This document shows positions 37,601 through 46,201 of a stretch of DNA of 64,000 nucleotides, piece after piece; position 1 is the first letter of the stretch, and the number at the start of each line of letters is the position of its first letter. Under the pieces are notes generated by a model that searched no databases, had not been told where the DNA came from, and worked only from the letters and a program-made list of their open reading frames with translations. Source of the DNA: an uncultured Litoreibacter sp. (GTDB lineage Bacteria > Pseudomonadota > Alphaproteobacteria > Rhodobacterales > Rhodobacteraceae). The stretch lies in assembly GCA_947492995.1 (NCBI GenBank), contig CANLOU010000001.1:1063001-1127000 (forward strand). The letters run 5' to 3'. The translations under genes and the position numbers were made by a program.

Positions 37601-37976
37601 AGTGAATGGTTTGAATTTTGAGGCCACCGGGAGTTTCGATTGCCTGAGCAAACAGGCGTCGGGCATTGCGAAGCGTCTGGGAATTGATCTGCCCTTCTTG
37701 AACACCCAGTTCGCGGAGGCTGCCGGTCAGCTTGTCGTCCGACATCATGGCCCACGCGCCTAAGCGTTTGAAAAGGCGGTTCTGCATCTCTGATGCGGCG
37801 GCTTTGGTGTAGGTCAGGCACAGAATGCGCTGGGGCATAACGCCCTGCAAAAGCAACAGGGCCACGCGGTCTGTCAGCACGCGGGTTTTGCCAGAGCCCG
37901 CATTGGCCGACAGCCATGTGGATCGGCTTGGCAGCGCGGCGTCGATCTGTGCGCGGGTGGCTTCGTTGGTTTGCAT
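34602..37976 (-). CDS. addA: Double-strand break repair helicase/nuclease AddA
   Basis: 1124 residues. The UvrD-type helicase has motif I SANAGSGKTRVLTDRV at about 19-34, DEAQD in DHILVDEAQDTSPAQWD and VMTVHGAKGLEAPIVILP. The C-terminal PD-(D/E)xK nuclease contains AVDFKSNRIVP. With AddB it resects double-strand ends for RecA, the alphaproteobacterial counterpart of RecBCD. Its ATG overlaps the addB stop, so the two subunits are coupled. Length is normal for the group. Confidence 0.95.
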   Translation of the reverse strand: MQTNEATRAQIDAALPSRSTWLSANAGSGKTRVLTDRVALLLLQGVMPQRILCLTYTKAAASEMQNRLFKRLGAWAMMSDDKLTGSLRELGVQEGQINSQTLRNARRLFAQAIETPGGLKIQTIHSFCASLLRRFPLEAQVSPAFTEMDDRAGKQLRADVMDQLTEDLPEVVHALATEFTGEEPDALLAEIAKQSEVFAHQPSNDDLHSLLDVPIGTTAQSIIDTVLDGSEAQLFTDMVPFLEQGTSTDQTLARRLAATDLTRPSLALLADLEDLSLTGAKTKTPFSPKASPPTKATGQEMGILKDRFDAFKQRVADTRDTRLAFLAVRRTKTLHAFALPFIDRLNKAKQQRGWLDFDDLIHKARDLLTDQSVAAWVLFRLDGGIDHILVDEAQDTSPAQWDVIRLLAQEFTSGEGARKNTERTIFVVGDKKQSIYSFQGADPAEFDRMRADFEAKLAAIEAPFAAKELLYSFRSAAPILNLVDHVFTDDLRKGMGDALVHKPFKNTLPGRVDLWDWIEAEKSEFEEDWFNPVDTVGTDHHSVQLATQIASHIFDQITQGQITELVREDGIDHLRTRPIKAKDFLILVQTRSAQGGLFHEIIRACKKLNIPMAGADRLRVGGELGVRDLVSLLTFLENPQDDLALAEVIKSPLGNLTEQDLYTLAHGREGDLWHELEKRKETYPNLHAMLIDLRKQTDFDRPYELLERALTRHHGRERLLARLGTEADEGITALLDQALTYEQTEAPTLTGFLTWLATDDVTIKRQMDSEGDFIRVMTVHGAKGLEAPIVILPQTGTTQNLIRDDILSADGTALWKSNARDATQLQSALTDAKKDLQFQERMRLLYVALTRAESWLIVCGSGDPPKKGDTWYEIVENGLTRAGAAPADDVKLRLHHMTWPDNTGTRPLGVTDAPGALPNWAMMPSEAPKAPPMTLSPSHLGGSKALPGPAEILSEEDAKARGTAIHVLLEHVAGVAVGEREKFAERLLETYENKGDEDLLAHAARVLDAPHLAHLFDGTALAEVAVTAALPELEGQRVSGAIDRLLITETTVTAVDFKSNRIVPKTPQETPDGLLRQMGAYAAALAQIYLDKQIETAIVWTETAELMALPHDIVSAALLCTTKP

Positions 37977-40891
37977 CAGGGGCCGACCCTTTCAGGTTTC
38001 ACCGCGTCGGTGCGATCCCATTCGCCGTAGCGGGCCAAGGTGTCGTAGTCTTGGTCCCACCGCTCTTCGAACACCGCTCGCCGGGATGCATACCCTTGTT
38101 CGGGGTCGCTATATTCGGAAATGAGCTGTTCAAGTTCTGCCCAGACCTCGTCTGGCTCACCTGCGTCGAAGCGCTGCGATATTTCCTTGGGATCCGCGCC
38201 AAGACCGACATAGGCGACCTGTTGAACCGTTGCGTCAGGGAAGCCTTCATAGGCCAATGCCGCCAGCAAGGGCAGCTGTTTGTTGAAATGCTTTTGCACC
38301 TTGTCGGACGGCAGTTGGCCGGTTTTGTAATCATAGATGACCAACGTGCCATCTGCCGCCTTGTCGATGCGGTCCGCCCGGCCTTGGAGCGTGAAGTCGT
38401 TGCTTGTTCTGTGGCCGGTTTGTTCGAATGCGCAGGGCGTGGCCAAGGCGCGACGGGCTTGTTCGGTCTGGATGAACCACGGCACGGCACGCGCGAGCTT
38501 TGCCATCCAGAAGGCGCGCGTCGCGGGCCAGGTGATTTGCTGGTCAAATACCTCTCTGGCGGTGTCCAATAGCAACGTTTCTGCATCCGCGGGCAGCGGG
38601 CCTTTGTGGGCCTCGATGAAGGTTTGCAGCACCTTGTGGATGAGCTCCCCGCGGAGCGCTGCGTCGGGTTCAGCGTGCAGCGGCTTGGCGGGTTTGAGGT
38701 TCAGGATGCGCTTGGCGTAGACGGCGTAAGGGTCGCGTATCAGGGTTTCAATGCTGGTGACCGGCAGTTTCTTGGGGCGATGTTCCACGGGTGGCTGCGG
38801 CGCGGGGCGATGCGCTTTGTCCAGCTTGATCCGGGGCGTGTCGTAGGACTGTGCGAGGGTCACCCACTCTTTGCCGCGGGCCTGCATTTGCCGGAATGCG
38901 CCGTCGGCTTCTTCGCTGAGCCCGGTCATCAGGTTTTGCAGTCTATTCAGCCAGCGCGACGGCACGGTTTCGGCCTCGGCATCGCGCACCGACCGCGTAA
39001 GCCAAACCTCCTTTGCGGCGATAGCTTGCTGAAAGTCGTGGGCGGACAGCCCTATACGGTTTTCCGGAAGCCGCAGTCCTGCCTGCGCTCGCATATCGCG
39101 GTTCAGCCAAGGGTCCGGGTCGGGCATTGCGGGCCATGTTCCGTCATTAAGGCCCGCAAGGATGACCAGCTCTGCGCCTTGCACGCGCGCCTCCAACGTG
39201 CCCCAAATCATTATGTTGGGATGTGTGAAAAACGGATCGCGGGCTTCCTCTTTGGCCAACAGCGTTGAGATCAAATCGTTGTATTCCGCCGATGTGTATG
39301 GCCCCGCCACTTCGCTGGCGTCGGCGAGGTCTTGCAGCAGTATCAACGCCTTTTCGCCAGCGTCCTTGAGCCAAAGCGGGTTGGGGTCTGTGGTCATCTC
39401 TGGGCCAGCGGCCAAGCGCTCGCTTTGAGATTTGTGGATGCTCAGCACGCTTTGCAGGTCTTGCGTTGCCATATTGGCAAGCGGTTCAAGACATTCCCAA
39501 AGCCATGCATGCCATTGGGTAGCGCCGCTTTTCTCGGCCCATTCTTGTGTTTGGCTGCGCGTGACCACAGGGGGAGCGCCGCGCAACACTGCCTGTTCCA
39601 GATGGCGTAGATGGAACAGGTGGTCTGACCGTTCGTCCGCTGCCACCAGCGGGTTCTTGAGCAAGGCAAGCAAGCTGTCTGGTGCCACAGCCTGACCGAT
39701 CAGCTTTGCTGTTTGACGCAGTAATCTGCCGGGTGGCGTGAGGTCCAGCCTTGCACCGGCGCTATCGTTCGGCTCGATCTGCCAAGCCTGAAGCGCGGCG
39801 GTGACCTGACGGGCCAAAGTTTGGTCTGGCGTGATAAGCGCGGCTGTCGTCTTCGTCTCCGCCGCCTGGCGCATACGCAAGGCGATCGCCAGCGCTTCGA
39901 TGCGTGGATTTGGACTTTCAACCAAGGTCAGCGCCGAAGTTGCTTGGCCAAGTGCGCCAAGGTCGGGGCCTTCTGTAAGCCAGCCGTCAGTGACCGGCGC
40001 TGGTCGCAACGCCAGCGACACAAGCTTGTTTCTTGTGTCACTATGCGCGTCTGGGCAAGGCCATGGTTTGATGTCGCTATGGGTTGCGTTCAGCTCTGAC
40101 GTGAGCAGGTGATAGCCATATTGCGGGTGATCCTCGGCGGCGGGGCGGTCTGTATTTTGGCCCAGTTGCTGCCAGACCTCTGCAGGCATGTCGAAATCTA
40201 CCCCGGGCAGCACCAAGGCGCCAAGCGGTTGCCGGGCCACGGCGCGCATGAATGCGCGTGTCGTGCCGCGAGACCCCGTGGAGCCCGCCACGATGATAGG
40301 ATGCTCAGGTGGCGCAATCCTCCAATCGGCGTCGAGGGCCTCAACGACGGCGCGCTGCCTGCCTTGTAAGTCAAGCTCTGCCTCGGGATTAAGAAACTTT
40401 CGGACCAAGTCGATGAACTGCTGGCTGCGTTTCCAATGTGCGGAATGGTCCTGCACGTCGATGCCGGAGACGTTGTCGATGCTGACGCCTTCCCCCTGCA
40501 TTTCTTCCAGCAGCTTCGCAAGGCTGTCGGCCAGATCAAAAGCCATGTCATGCGCGGCCAAAGTCTGTTCGGTCTCGATCAATTTGCGTACAAGCTGCGC
40601 CAGTTCGAGCCGGCGCGCCAAGGCATTGGCCGGCGGCGGTATGTCGTAACGTTGGTCGCCTGCGAGTTCGGTCACCAGCCTGATGCGGGGCAGGAGGGTC
40701 GCTCCGCTTTCGGCAAAGAGCTGGCTGATGCGCAGCTTCATGCGTTCGGTGTTCACCCACAGATCTATGCGAGCGAGCGCCTCGGGCGGTTCTCCGATCA
40801 GCAGGTTTTGGATGCCAGCCACCAAAGCAGCCGGGAAGTCGACCCCGACAGGCATCCCAAACAATCGCGGGCCGTCCGAATGTTCAAACAT
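37976..40891 (-). CDS. addB: Double-strand break repair protein AddB
   Basis: 971 residues, alphaproteobacterial AddB type. The helicase-like part has a degenerate nucleotide motif (IIVAGSTGSRGTTRAFMRAV) and the C-terminal nuclease carries the PD-(D/E)xK core LVIYDYKTGQLPSDK. The partner AddA follows with a 1-bp overlap (TGATG-like). The ATG used begins MFEHSDGPRLFGMPVGVDFPAALVAG; an in-frame start 15 codons earlier would lie deep in the murU gene. In many AddB proteins four cysteines hold an FeS cluster; I did not see that cluster here. Confidence 0.93.
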   Translation of the reverse strand: MFEHSDGPRLFGMPVGVDFPAALVAGIQNLLIGEPPEALARIDLWVNTERMKLRISQLFAESGATLLPRIRLVTELAGDQRYDIPPPANALARRLELAQLVRKLIETEQTLAAHDMAFDLADSLAKLLEEMQGEGVSIDNVSGIDVQDHSAHWKRSQQFIDLVRKFLNPEAELDLQGRQRAVVEALDADWRIAPPEHPIIVAGSTGSRGTTRAFMRAVARQPLGALVLPGVDFDMPAEVWQQLGQNTDRPAAEDHPQYGYHLLTSELNATHSDIKPWPCPDAHSDTRNKLVSLALRPAPVTDGWLTEGPDLGALGQATSALTLVESPNPRIEALAIALRMRQAAETKTTAALITPDQTLARQVTAALQAWQIEPNDSAGARLDLTPPGRLLRQTAKLIGQAVAPDSLLALLKNPLVAADERSDHLFHLRHLEQAVLRGAPPVVTRSQTQEWAEKSGATQWHAWLWECLEPLANMATQDLQSVLSIHKSQSERLAAGPEMTTDPNPLWLKDAGEKALILLQDLADASEVAGPYTSAEYNDLISTLLAKEEARDPFFTHPNIMIWGTLEARVQGAELVILAGLNDGTWPAMPDPDPWLNRDMRAQAGLRLPENRIGLSAHDFQQAIAAKEVWLTRSVRDAEAETVPSRWLNRLQNLMTGLSEEADGAFRQMQARGKEWVTLAQSYDTPRIKLDKAHRPAPQPPVEHRPKKLPVTSIETLIRDPYAVYAKRILNLKPAKPLHAEPDAALRGELIHKVLQTFIEAHKGPLPADAETLLLDTAREVFDQQITWPATRAFWMAKLARAVPWFIQTEQARRALATPCAFEQTGHRTSNDFTLQGRADRIDKAADGTLVIYDYKTGQLPSDKVQKHFNKQLPLLAALAYEGFPDATVQQVAYVGLGADPKEISQRFDAGEPDEVWAELEQLISEYSDPEQGYASRRAVFEERWDQDYDTLARYGEWDRTDAVKPERVGP

Positions 40892-41555
40892 CAAGCATCG
40901 CCTCCGCCAGCGGAATACCGGCAGGTGTACCAACATCGGCCCATTGGCCCGCGTAAGACACGCCGCACATCGTCCCCTTCGCTAGCAGCACGTCCCAGAC
41001 CTTATTGAGTGAGAACGCGGCGTCCGCGATCACATTTACAACATCGCGACGAATGACTTGTGCGCCCGTAAAAACCTGACCAGAAGTGCTTCGGGACAAT
41101 GTGTTGTCATTGCCCATCGCAAAATTGCCAGAGCGAGAATAACCGACAGTTTGGGCCAGAGGGACAAGAAGGAGCAGAGCGTCCATGTCTGGCCGCCACG
41201 CGTCGCGCAGAACATCTAACGGGTTTGGCCCGTTCCAAACGGCATCAGAATTCAGCGTCATGACGCAGTCGCCGTGCATCTTTGGCAGGGCAGCCTTCAG
41301 GCCGCCGCCTGTGTCCAATATGTCGGGATCCTCGATGTGGACGGTGGCCCTGTTTTGCAGGTGCGCCACCATCTGATCGGCATGGTAATGCGCGTTGACA
41401 TGGAGGTTAAGGCCGGGGGTCAACGCGATTGCGTGGTCGATCAGGGGCCTGCCTGCGACAGGGATCAACGGCTTTGGCAAAGAGTCTGTCAACGGCGCCA
41501 TGCGGGTTCCGAACCCTGCACCGAAAATCAGGATGTCGGTGGGTTGGTCAGACAT
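40884..41555 (-). CDS. murU: N-acetylmuramate 1-phosphate uridylyltransferase (MurU-like nucleotidyltransferase)
   Basis: 223 residues with the sugar-nucleotidyltransferase start GAGFGTRMAPLTDSLPKPLIPVAGRPLIDHAI (the GxGxRxxPLT/KPLI signature) and NSDAVWNG for metal binding. Together with the neighbouring AmgK-type kinase it fits the cell-wall recycling bypass that makes UDP-MurNAc directly from MurNAc, which confers fosfomycin tolerance in Pseudomonas. The gene overlaps both neighbours by 8 bp. The substrate assignment rests on the pairing with amgK. Confidence 0.87.
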   Translation of the reverse strand: MSDQPTDILIFGAGFGTRMAPLTDSLPKPLIPVAGRPLIDHAIALTPGLNLHVNAHYHADQMVAHLQNRATVHIEDPDILDTGGGLKAALPKMHGDCVMTLNSDAVWNGPNPLDVLRDAWRPDMDALLLLVPLAQTVGYSRSGNFAMGNDNTLSRSTSGQVFTGAQVIRRDVVNVIADAAFSLNKVWDVLLAKGTMCGVSYAGQWADVGTPAGIPLAEAMLDV

Positions 41556-42558
41556 TGGCCACTTTGATCCGTGCGATCACGTCTGGGCTGGGTTCTGGCA
41601 ACACTGACGTGACCCAGTCCCCAAATTCGCGCAGGACCGGGTGCGTCAGGTCACTTATCAGATTGCCCCAAACGCGCGGAAGAAGGTCCGGGTAGTGGCG
41701 TTTGTTGTCGCGGACGCAGAGGCGGGTGAACACGCCGATGATCCGCAGATTGCGCTGCGCGCTACAGACCGCGTAGGACGCTTTGAAATCATCCGCGTCC
41801 ACGCCGGAAATTTTGACAAAGTGGTCGATGCAGGTTTGCTGTACCTGCGGGTCTACGTCGCGCCGCGCATCTTTGAGCAACGATGCCAGATCGTAGGCCG
41901 GATGACCCAGCATGGCGTCTTGGAAATCCAACAAACCGACCCTTGCGACGCCGGTCCGGTCTGGCAGCCAAAGCAGGTTCTCGGCATGGTAATCGCGTTG
42001 GACAAGGACATCAGGCTCCGCAATATGTGCGTTCAACAATGTCTGCAGCTGACTTTCGAATTCCTGCCTGATGTCGGCGGGGTTGGGCGTTGCAAACTTC
42101 AGATACCAATCAATGGCCAGCATCGCGGTTTGGGTCATTGCCGCGGCGCCGTAGGTGTCCAAACCTGCCGGAGGGGATGCGCTTTGTGCTGCGAATAACG
42201 CATCCGTTGCAGCAAGGTAGAGCGTTTCTTCGGGGCCCGAATTGCTTTGCAAAACCCGCGCAAACAGATCGTCGCCGAGGTCTTCAATAATCAAGAAACC
42301 GTTTTCCGTATCGCGCGCCACAATGTCGGGTGCGCTGAGGCCCGCGCTTTTGAGATGGGCCGCAATCTTTATGAAGGGACGGGTATCCTCGCCCTTTTCC
42401 GGTGGCGCATCCATCAGGACGGCCCGACCCAGCGAGGGATGGTCCAATCGGTCATAGCGCCGATTTGAGGCGTCACCTGCCAAAGTGCTGCGCGCCGCAT
42501 CGTCCCAGCCCGACAGCAGAAGAAAGGCTTGCAGTTTGGCGTGGCGTTCAGGGGTCAT
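41548..42558 (-). CDS. amgK: Anomeric N-acetylmuramate/N-acetylglucosamine kinase (AmgK-like)
   Basis: 336 residues of the aminoglycoside phosphotransferase fold. The catalytic loop is QRDYHAENLLWLPDRTG and the metal-binding motif GLLDFQDAMLGHPAYDLASLL. The N-terminal GDASNRRYDRL block is typical of AmgK and its neighbours. It would phosphorylate MurNAc at C1 for MurU. The position directly between tsaE and murU is the conserved context in Proteobacteria. Its ATG overlaps the tsaE stop by 4 bp. Confidence 0.88.
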   Translation of the reverse strand: MTPERHAKLQAFLLLSGWDDAARSTLAGDASNRRYDRLDHPSLGRAVLMDAPPEKGEDTRPFIKIAAHLKSAGLSAPDIVARDTENGFLIIEDLGDDLFARVLQSNSGPEETLYLAATDALFAAQSASPPAGLDTYGAAAMTQTAMLAIDWYLKFATPNPADIRQEFESQLQTLLNAHIAEPDVLVQRDYHAENLLWLPDRTGVARVGLLDFQDAMLGHPAYDLASLLKDARRDVDPQVQQTCIDHFVKISGVDADDFKASYAVCSAQRNLRIIGVFTRLCVRDNKRHYPDLLPRVWGNLISDLTHPVLREFGDWVTSVLPEPSPDVIARIKVANV

Positions 42559-43037
42559 TGCGGGAAGGCTTTCGTAAGCATATGCGCTAGCTTTTCAGTG
42601 GGCTCTGAACTGGCGGCAATTGTACAAAGACGTGCATCCTCTGCTGTGTCGTAAGACAGGTCGAGGCGCAATGCTGGCGGTGCAGCGTCACCCAACCGGT
42701 CCGGCCATTCCACGATGCAGAATGCCGTGTCAAATGCGGCATCAAGGCCCAGCTCGGACAGCTCCGCTGTCGATGTAAGGCGGTACAGGTCTGCGTGCCA
42801 AATCTCCAACGGTCCGGCCTCGTAGGTCTGGACGATGGTAAATGTGGGGGAAGGGACGTCTTCGCTTTGTCCTGTCTTCGCAAGACAGGTCTGAATGATG
42901 CGCCGTGCCAAGGTGGTTTTGCCGGCACCGACGGGGCCGTCCAACAAAACGGTTAACCCGCTTGTGGCGTGGTCAGCCAGCAACTCCGCTAGATGATGGG
43001 TTTGGTCTTGGCTTGAAAGGCGGAGTGTGGTGGTCAT
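42555..43037 (-). CDS. tsaE: tRNA threonylcarbamoyladenosine biosynthesis ATPase TsaE
   Basis: 160 residues. The P-loop GPVGAGKTTLARRI and the family blocks SPTFTIVQTYEAG and WHADLYRL are present. TsaE assists TsaD/TsaB in making t6A37 of ANN-decoding tRNAs. tsaD lies at 55-56 kb of the window. It starts the run of overlapping genes tsaE-amgK-murU-addB-addA. The PAS protein gene upstream ends 41 bp before it. Confidence 0.95.
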   Translation of the reverse strand: MTTTLRLSSQDQTHHLAELLADHATSGLTVLLDGPVGAGKTTLARRIIQTCLAKTGQSEDVPSPTFTIVQTYEAGPLEIWHADLYRLTSTAELSELGLDAAFDTAFCIVEWPDRLGDAAPPALRLDLSYDTAEDARLCTIAASSEPTEKLAHMLTKAFPQ

Positions 43038-43077
43038 GGCGCGAGTCTACTGCAACCCGCACTGCCCGCAAGCGCGA

Positions 43078-44658
43078 TCAGCCCGAAAGTGTTTCTAACT
43101 CGCGCGTTGGAGCCACTGCTGCCAGAGTTTCCTCCGATGTTGCAAAGCTGACCTTTGTGGCCCCTCCGGCCAGTGGAATGAAGGTGCATTCAAGCGGCCG
43201 GCCGTCACCAAGCGTGGTTTGGCCGCTCCATTCGGCGCGCTCACCGACGCTGACATGGCAAACAAAGTCCCGCACTTCCCCCCAAAGCGGCGTCGGGCTG
43301 GTTTGGGCTTGCCAATGGCGCGTTGCATCCATGATGCCGGTTTGGGCCAAAGCCAGTTCAGGATCGGTGCCCCATAGGTCGCAATAGGCCGCGTTGGTGA
43401 CGACCAACACACCTGTGGCATCAAAGACCGCGACTGCCTCTGACATGCCGTCCAGAAGGGACTGGCTAAGCTCCAATTCCCGACGGAATTTGCGTGTGAG
43501 CGAGACCTCTGCTGTGATGTCTTCGATCAGGAACGCAACGGCACCGTGGGGATGGGGTCTGCCGGTGACTTTGTAAGTCTGGCCTGTCGGCAGCGTCCAT
43601 GTCTCAAGATAGCTTCCATCGACAGCGGACTTGTCCAACTCGCTTATTTTGGCGCGCCAATCGGTGAAGTCCTTGCGTTCCGGCAGCATCCGCTTTTCGC
43701 GTAGCCGGTTGATCGTGTCATAAAGCGTGGGGCGCGCCGCCAGCCATTCGGGTTCCAGCGTCGTCAAATCCACCAATGCGGGGTTAAAGAGCTGCAATTG
43801 CCGGTTGCGGTCGAAAATGGCCAACCCAATTGGCAAAGACGAGAAGGTCTGGGTCAAGGTTTGCATGAAGGCGCGTAGGGCTTCTTCAGCCTTGACGGTT
43901 TTGCTGGCGTCGCAGGCGTAGTGCAGCGTCGTGTTCCCGTGGCCGAAGCTTGTAATGTCAAACCACCGTGTCGTGCCATCTGGCAACATAAGCGGCGCGC
44001 GGCGTGGCTGGGGTGTGTCGCCGGGTGCCGTGATCGTCGCCCCCTCAAACAGCCGCATTGGCGGCCAGGCGATCTGGTCTTCGGCATTGGCCTGCTCAGC
44101 AAGCGAAAGATACGCGGCATTTACCCAATTGATGGTGCCTAACCGATCCTCTCGCCAAACGATGGTCGGAGACGTCTCCACCGTGCTGCGCAGGATCGCA
44201 AGTTCTTGAGTGTTTGCCTCCGCGATGCCGCGGTCCAGCAAGACGCGGCCTGCCATCAGATCAGGCAAGCCCTTTATTGTGATATTGCTGTGCTGCCCGG
44301 TGCAATCGACTTGAACCGCGACGGGCCCGTCGGTGGTCAGTTCCGACATGTCAAAACGGGCGTGTTCAAGGCAGGCGGTGTCAAAGGCCGTGTCGAATTG
44401 CGGGAAGATGTCTGACAAACGACGTGTCAACGCGGTCAGGGGGCAATCCTCAAGATCTTCGGGCGACAAAGCGGCACGCGCCGCCGCGTTTGCAGCCACC
44501 AGATTGGTGCCTTCGAAGGTAAAGGTCTGCGGGTCATTTTTGATGATAGTTTCCGATTCAGCCGATCGTGGAATGCGCATGACCAGACAACTGGCAAGAC
44601 CCATGACGAGGCCTGCAAAGAAAAGAAGGGCGGGGGGCTGTGCAAAAACTGCAATCAC
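43078..44658 (-). CDS. Multi-PAS membrane sensor-like protein without a kinase domain
   Basis: 526 residues. The N-terminus has a membrane helix (about 8-28, FFAGLVMGLASCLVM). Three PAS-like segments follow at roughly 165-260, 265-385 and 405-500 (landmarks: SSLPIGLAIFDRNRQLQLFNPAL; LLDGMSEAVAVFDATGVLVVTNAAYCDLW). Between the last two lies a helix with ETSPT/LEDITAEVSLTRKFRRELELS that resembles a signalling linker, but no H-box or ATPase domain exists. It is downstream of regB on the same strand, so it may feed a signal to another kinase. I use a GTG after AAAGGTAG; a TTG 10 codons earlier is possible. Confidence 0.7.
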   Translation of the reverse strand: MIAVFAQPPALLFFAGLVMGLASCLVMRIPRSAESETIIKNDPQTFTFEGTNLVAANAAARAALSPEDLEDCPLTALTRRLSDIFPQFDTAFDTACLEHARFDMSELTTDGPVAVQVDCTGQHSNITIKGLPDLMAGRVLLDRGIAEANTQELAILRSTVETSPTIVWREDRLGTINWVNAAYLSLAEQANAEDQIAWPPMRLFEGATITAPGDTPQPRRAPLMLPDGTTRWFDITSFGHGNTTLHYACDASKTVKAEEALRAFMQTLTQTFSSLPIGLAIFDRNRQLQLFNPALVDLTTLEPEWLAARPTLYDTINRLREKRMLPERKDFTDWRAKISELDKSAVDGSYLETWTLPTGQTYKVTGRPHPHGAVAFLIEDITAEVSLTRKFRRELELSQSLLDGMSEAVAVFDATGVLVVTNAAYCDLWGTDPELALAQTGIMDATRHWQAQTSPTPLWGEVRDFVCHVSVGERAEWSGQTTLGDGRPLECTFIPLAGGATKVSFATSEETLAAVAPTRELETLSG

Positions 44659-44719
44659 GAATCTACCTTTGCGATTGAATTGGACCAACGCACATAATCA
44701 CGACCTGGTTAATGGTCGG

Positions 44720-46105
44720 TTAAATCCGGATTTGCTCGTTCTGTCCCAAAGGTTCGGAGCGCCCCGTCGGAGCCACCTGAAGGGCCGATGCGGGCCAAAT
44801 AACCTCGGCGATTGCACCGGTGCGGCTGGTGTCGCCGTCTTCGTTGACGCCGTTGTCAAAAATGACCTCTGACCCGGTGCGTTCCAGCAGGGTTTTGGCT
44901 ATGAAAAGACCCAGCCCCATGCCCTCATAGCCGGGCCTGCTGGCTTGATCTGGGACGGATCTGCGGCGGCGCAAAAACGGTTCACCGATGCGCCCCAAAA
45001 GATCGACCGGGTAGCCGGGACCGTCATCTATGACGCGAATTGTGATGTGGGTTTTGGACCAGCTGACATCAATCCAAACCTCCAGATCAGCGAAATCAAC
45101 CGCGTTTTGGATGAGGTTGCGGAGCCCATGTATGACCTCCGGTTTTCGGGTGATAACGGGCATTGGCCCGTCATCTTCGGTGTCGGCTGTGAAGTTGAAA
45201 TGCACTTGTTTTTGCCGTTCCACATGTGGTTCGGCGGCTTCTCCCACAACTGCGCTGAGCGGGGCGTTGCGCAGGTGCAGATCGTCTTTTCCGGCCCGCC
45301 CCATTGATTGCAATATGTCACGGCAACGGTCTGCCTGCTCGCGGATCAAAGCGGCGTCTTCTTTAAGATCAGGGCGGTCTTCCAGCTCTTCTAGCAACTC
45401 GGCGCTGACGAGTTTGATGGTCGCCAGCGGTGTTCCCAATTCATGGGCGGCAGCGGCCACGACGCCGCCAAGATCGGTCAGCTTTTGTTCGCGCGACAAG
45501 GCCATTTGGGTGGCGAGCAAGGCTTGGCTCATCGAATAGGTTTCGGCTGTGACACGGCCCGCGTAGATCGCAAGAAATACAATGCCGATCATGATCGCGA
45601 CCCAAAAGCCTGCAACAAACACAGGCGGCATTTCCAGGATGGCGCCGGCCTCGGTCCTGAGTGGCAGGTGGATATAGGTCAGCGCGGTCACCATTATCAG
45701 GGCAAGCCCCCCAATCAGGAGCGTCGATTGAGTGCGCATCGTCATGGCCGATACAGTGACCGGCGCGAGGATCAGCAGAGCAAAGGGGTTGTTCAAACCG
45801 CCGGTCAAATACACCAAAAGCGCAAGCTGAGAGAGGTCGAAGAGAAGGGTTACCAAAACTTCGTTTTCACGCAGCCATCGGGTCTGCGGGTAGACCGCCA
45901 GCGCGACCAAATTTGAAATGACGGAGGCCCCGATTGCCAACATGCAAAAGCCCAGCGGGATGTCGAGTTTGAGCACCTGACTTGCGATAAAGATCGCGCC
46001 GCCCTGGCCCAAAATTGCCAACCATCGCAATATGATAAGCGTCCGCAGCCGGACCATGCCGTTGCGTGGATTGTTGGTGCCGAACCCAGTGGAAAGGTCG
46101 GTCAT
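44720..46105 (-). CDS. regB: Redox sensor histidine kinase RegB/PrrB/ActS
   Basis: 461 residues. Six membrane helices occupy about 20-185 and carry the ubiquinone-sensing heptapeptide GGLNNPF (102-108). The H-box has the phosphorylated His221 (AAAAHELGTPLATIKL). Cys261 in QADRCRDILQSMGR matches the redox-active Cys265 of Rhodobacter capsulatus RegB. An HATPase domain with the N box (LIQNAVDFA) follows. It senses respiratory redox state and controls RegA, which regulates photosynthesis, respiration, CO2 and nitrogen fixation genes. It is divergent from senC and regA, as in other Rhodobacterales. Confidence 0.96.
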   Translation of the reverse strand: MTDLSTGFGTNNPRNGMVRLRTLIILRWLAILGQGGAIFIASQVLKLDIPLGFCMLAIGASVISNLVALAVYPQTRWLRENEVLVTLLFDLSQLALLVYLTGGLNNPFALLILAPVTVSAMTMRTQSTLLIGGLALIMVTALTYIHLPLRTEAGAILEMPPVFVAGFWVAIMIGIVFLAIYAGRVTAETYSMSQALLATQMALSREQKLTDLGGVVAAAAHELGTPLATIKLVSAELLEELEDRPDLKEDAALIREQADRCRDILQSMGRAGKDDLHLRNAPLSAVVGEAAEPHVERQKQVHFNFTADTEDDGPMPVITRKPEVIHGLRNLIQNAVDFADLEVWIDVSWSKTHITIRVIDDGPGYPVDLLGRIGEPFLRRRRSVPDQASRPGYEGMGLGLFIAKTLLERTGSEVIFDNGVNEDGDTSRTGAIAEVIWPASALQVAPTGRSEPLGQNEQIRI

Positions 46106-46201
46106 CAGGGAAACGTGATCGGCAGCGTCATAATGGCCGATTGATACTTCAGGGTGGATGGGGGATCAACGTGGCAAGTTAACGCGAACGGGGTGAGCTG
46201 C

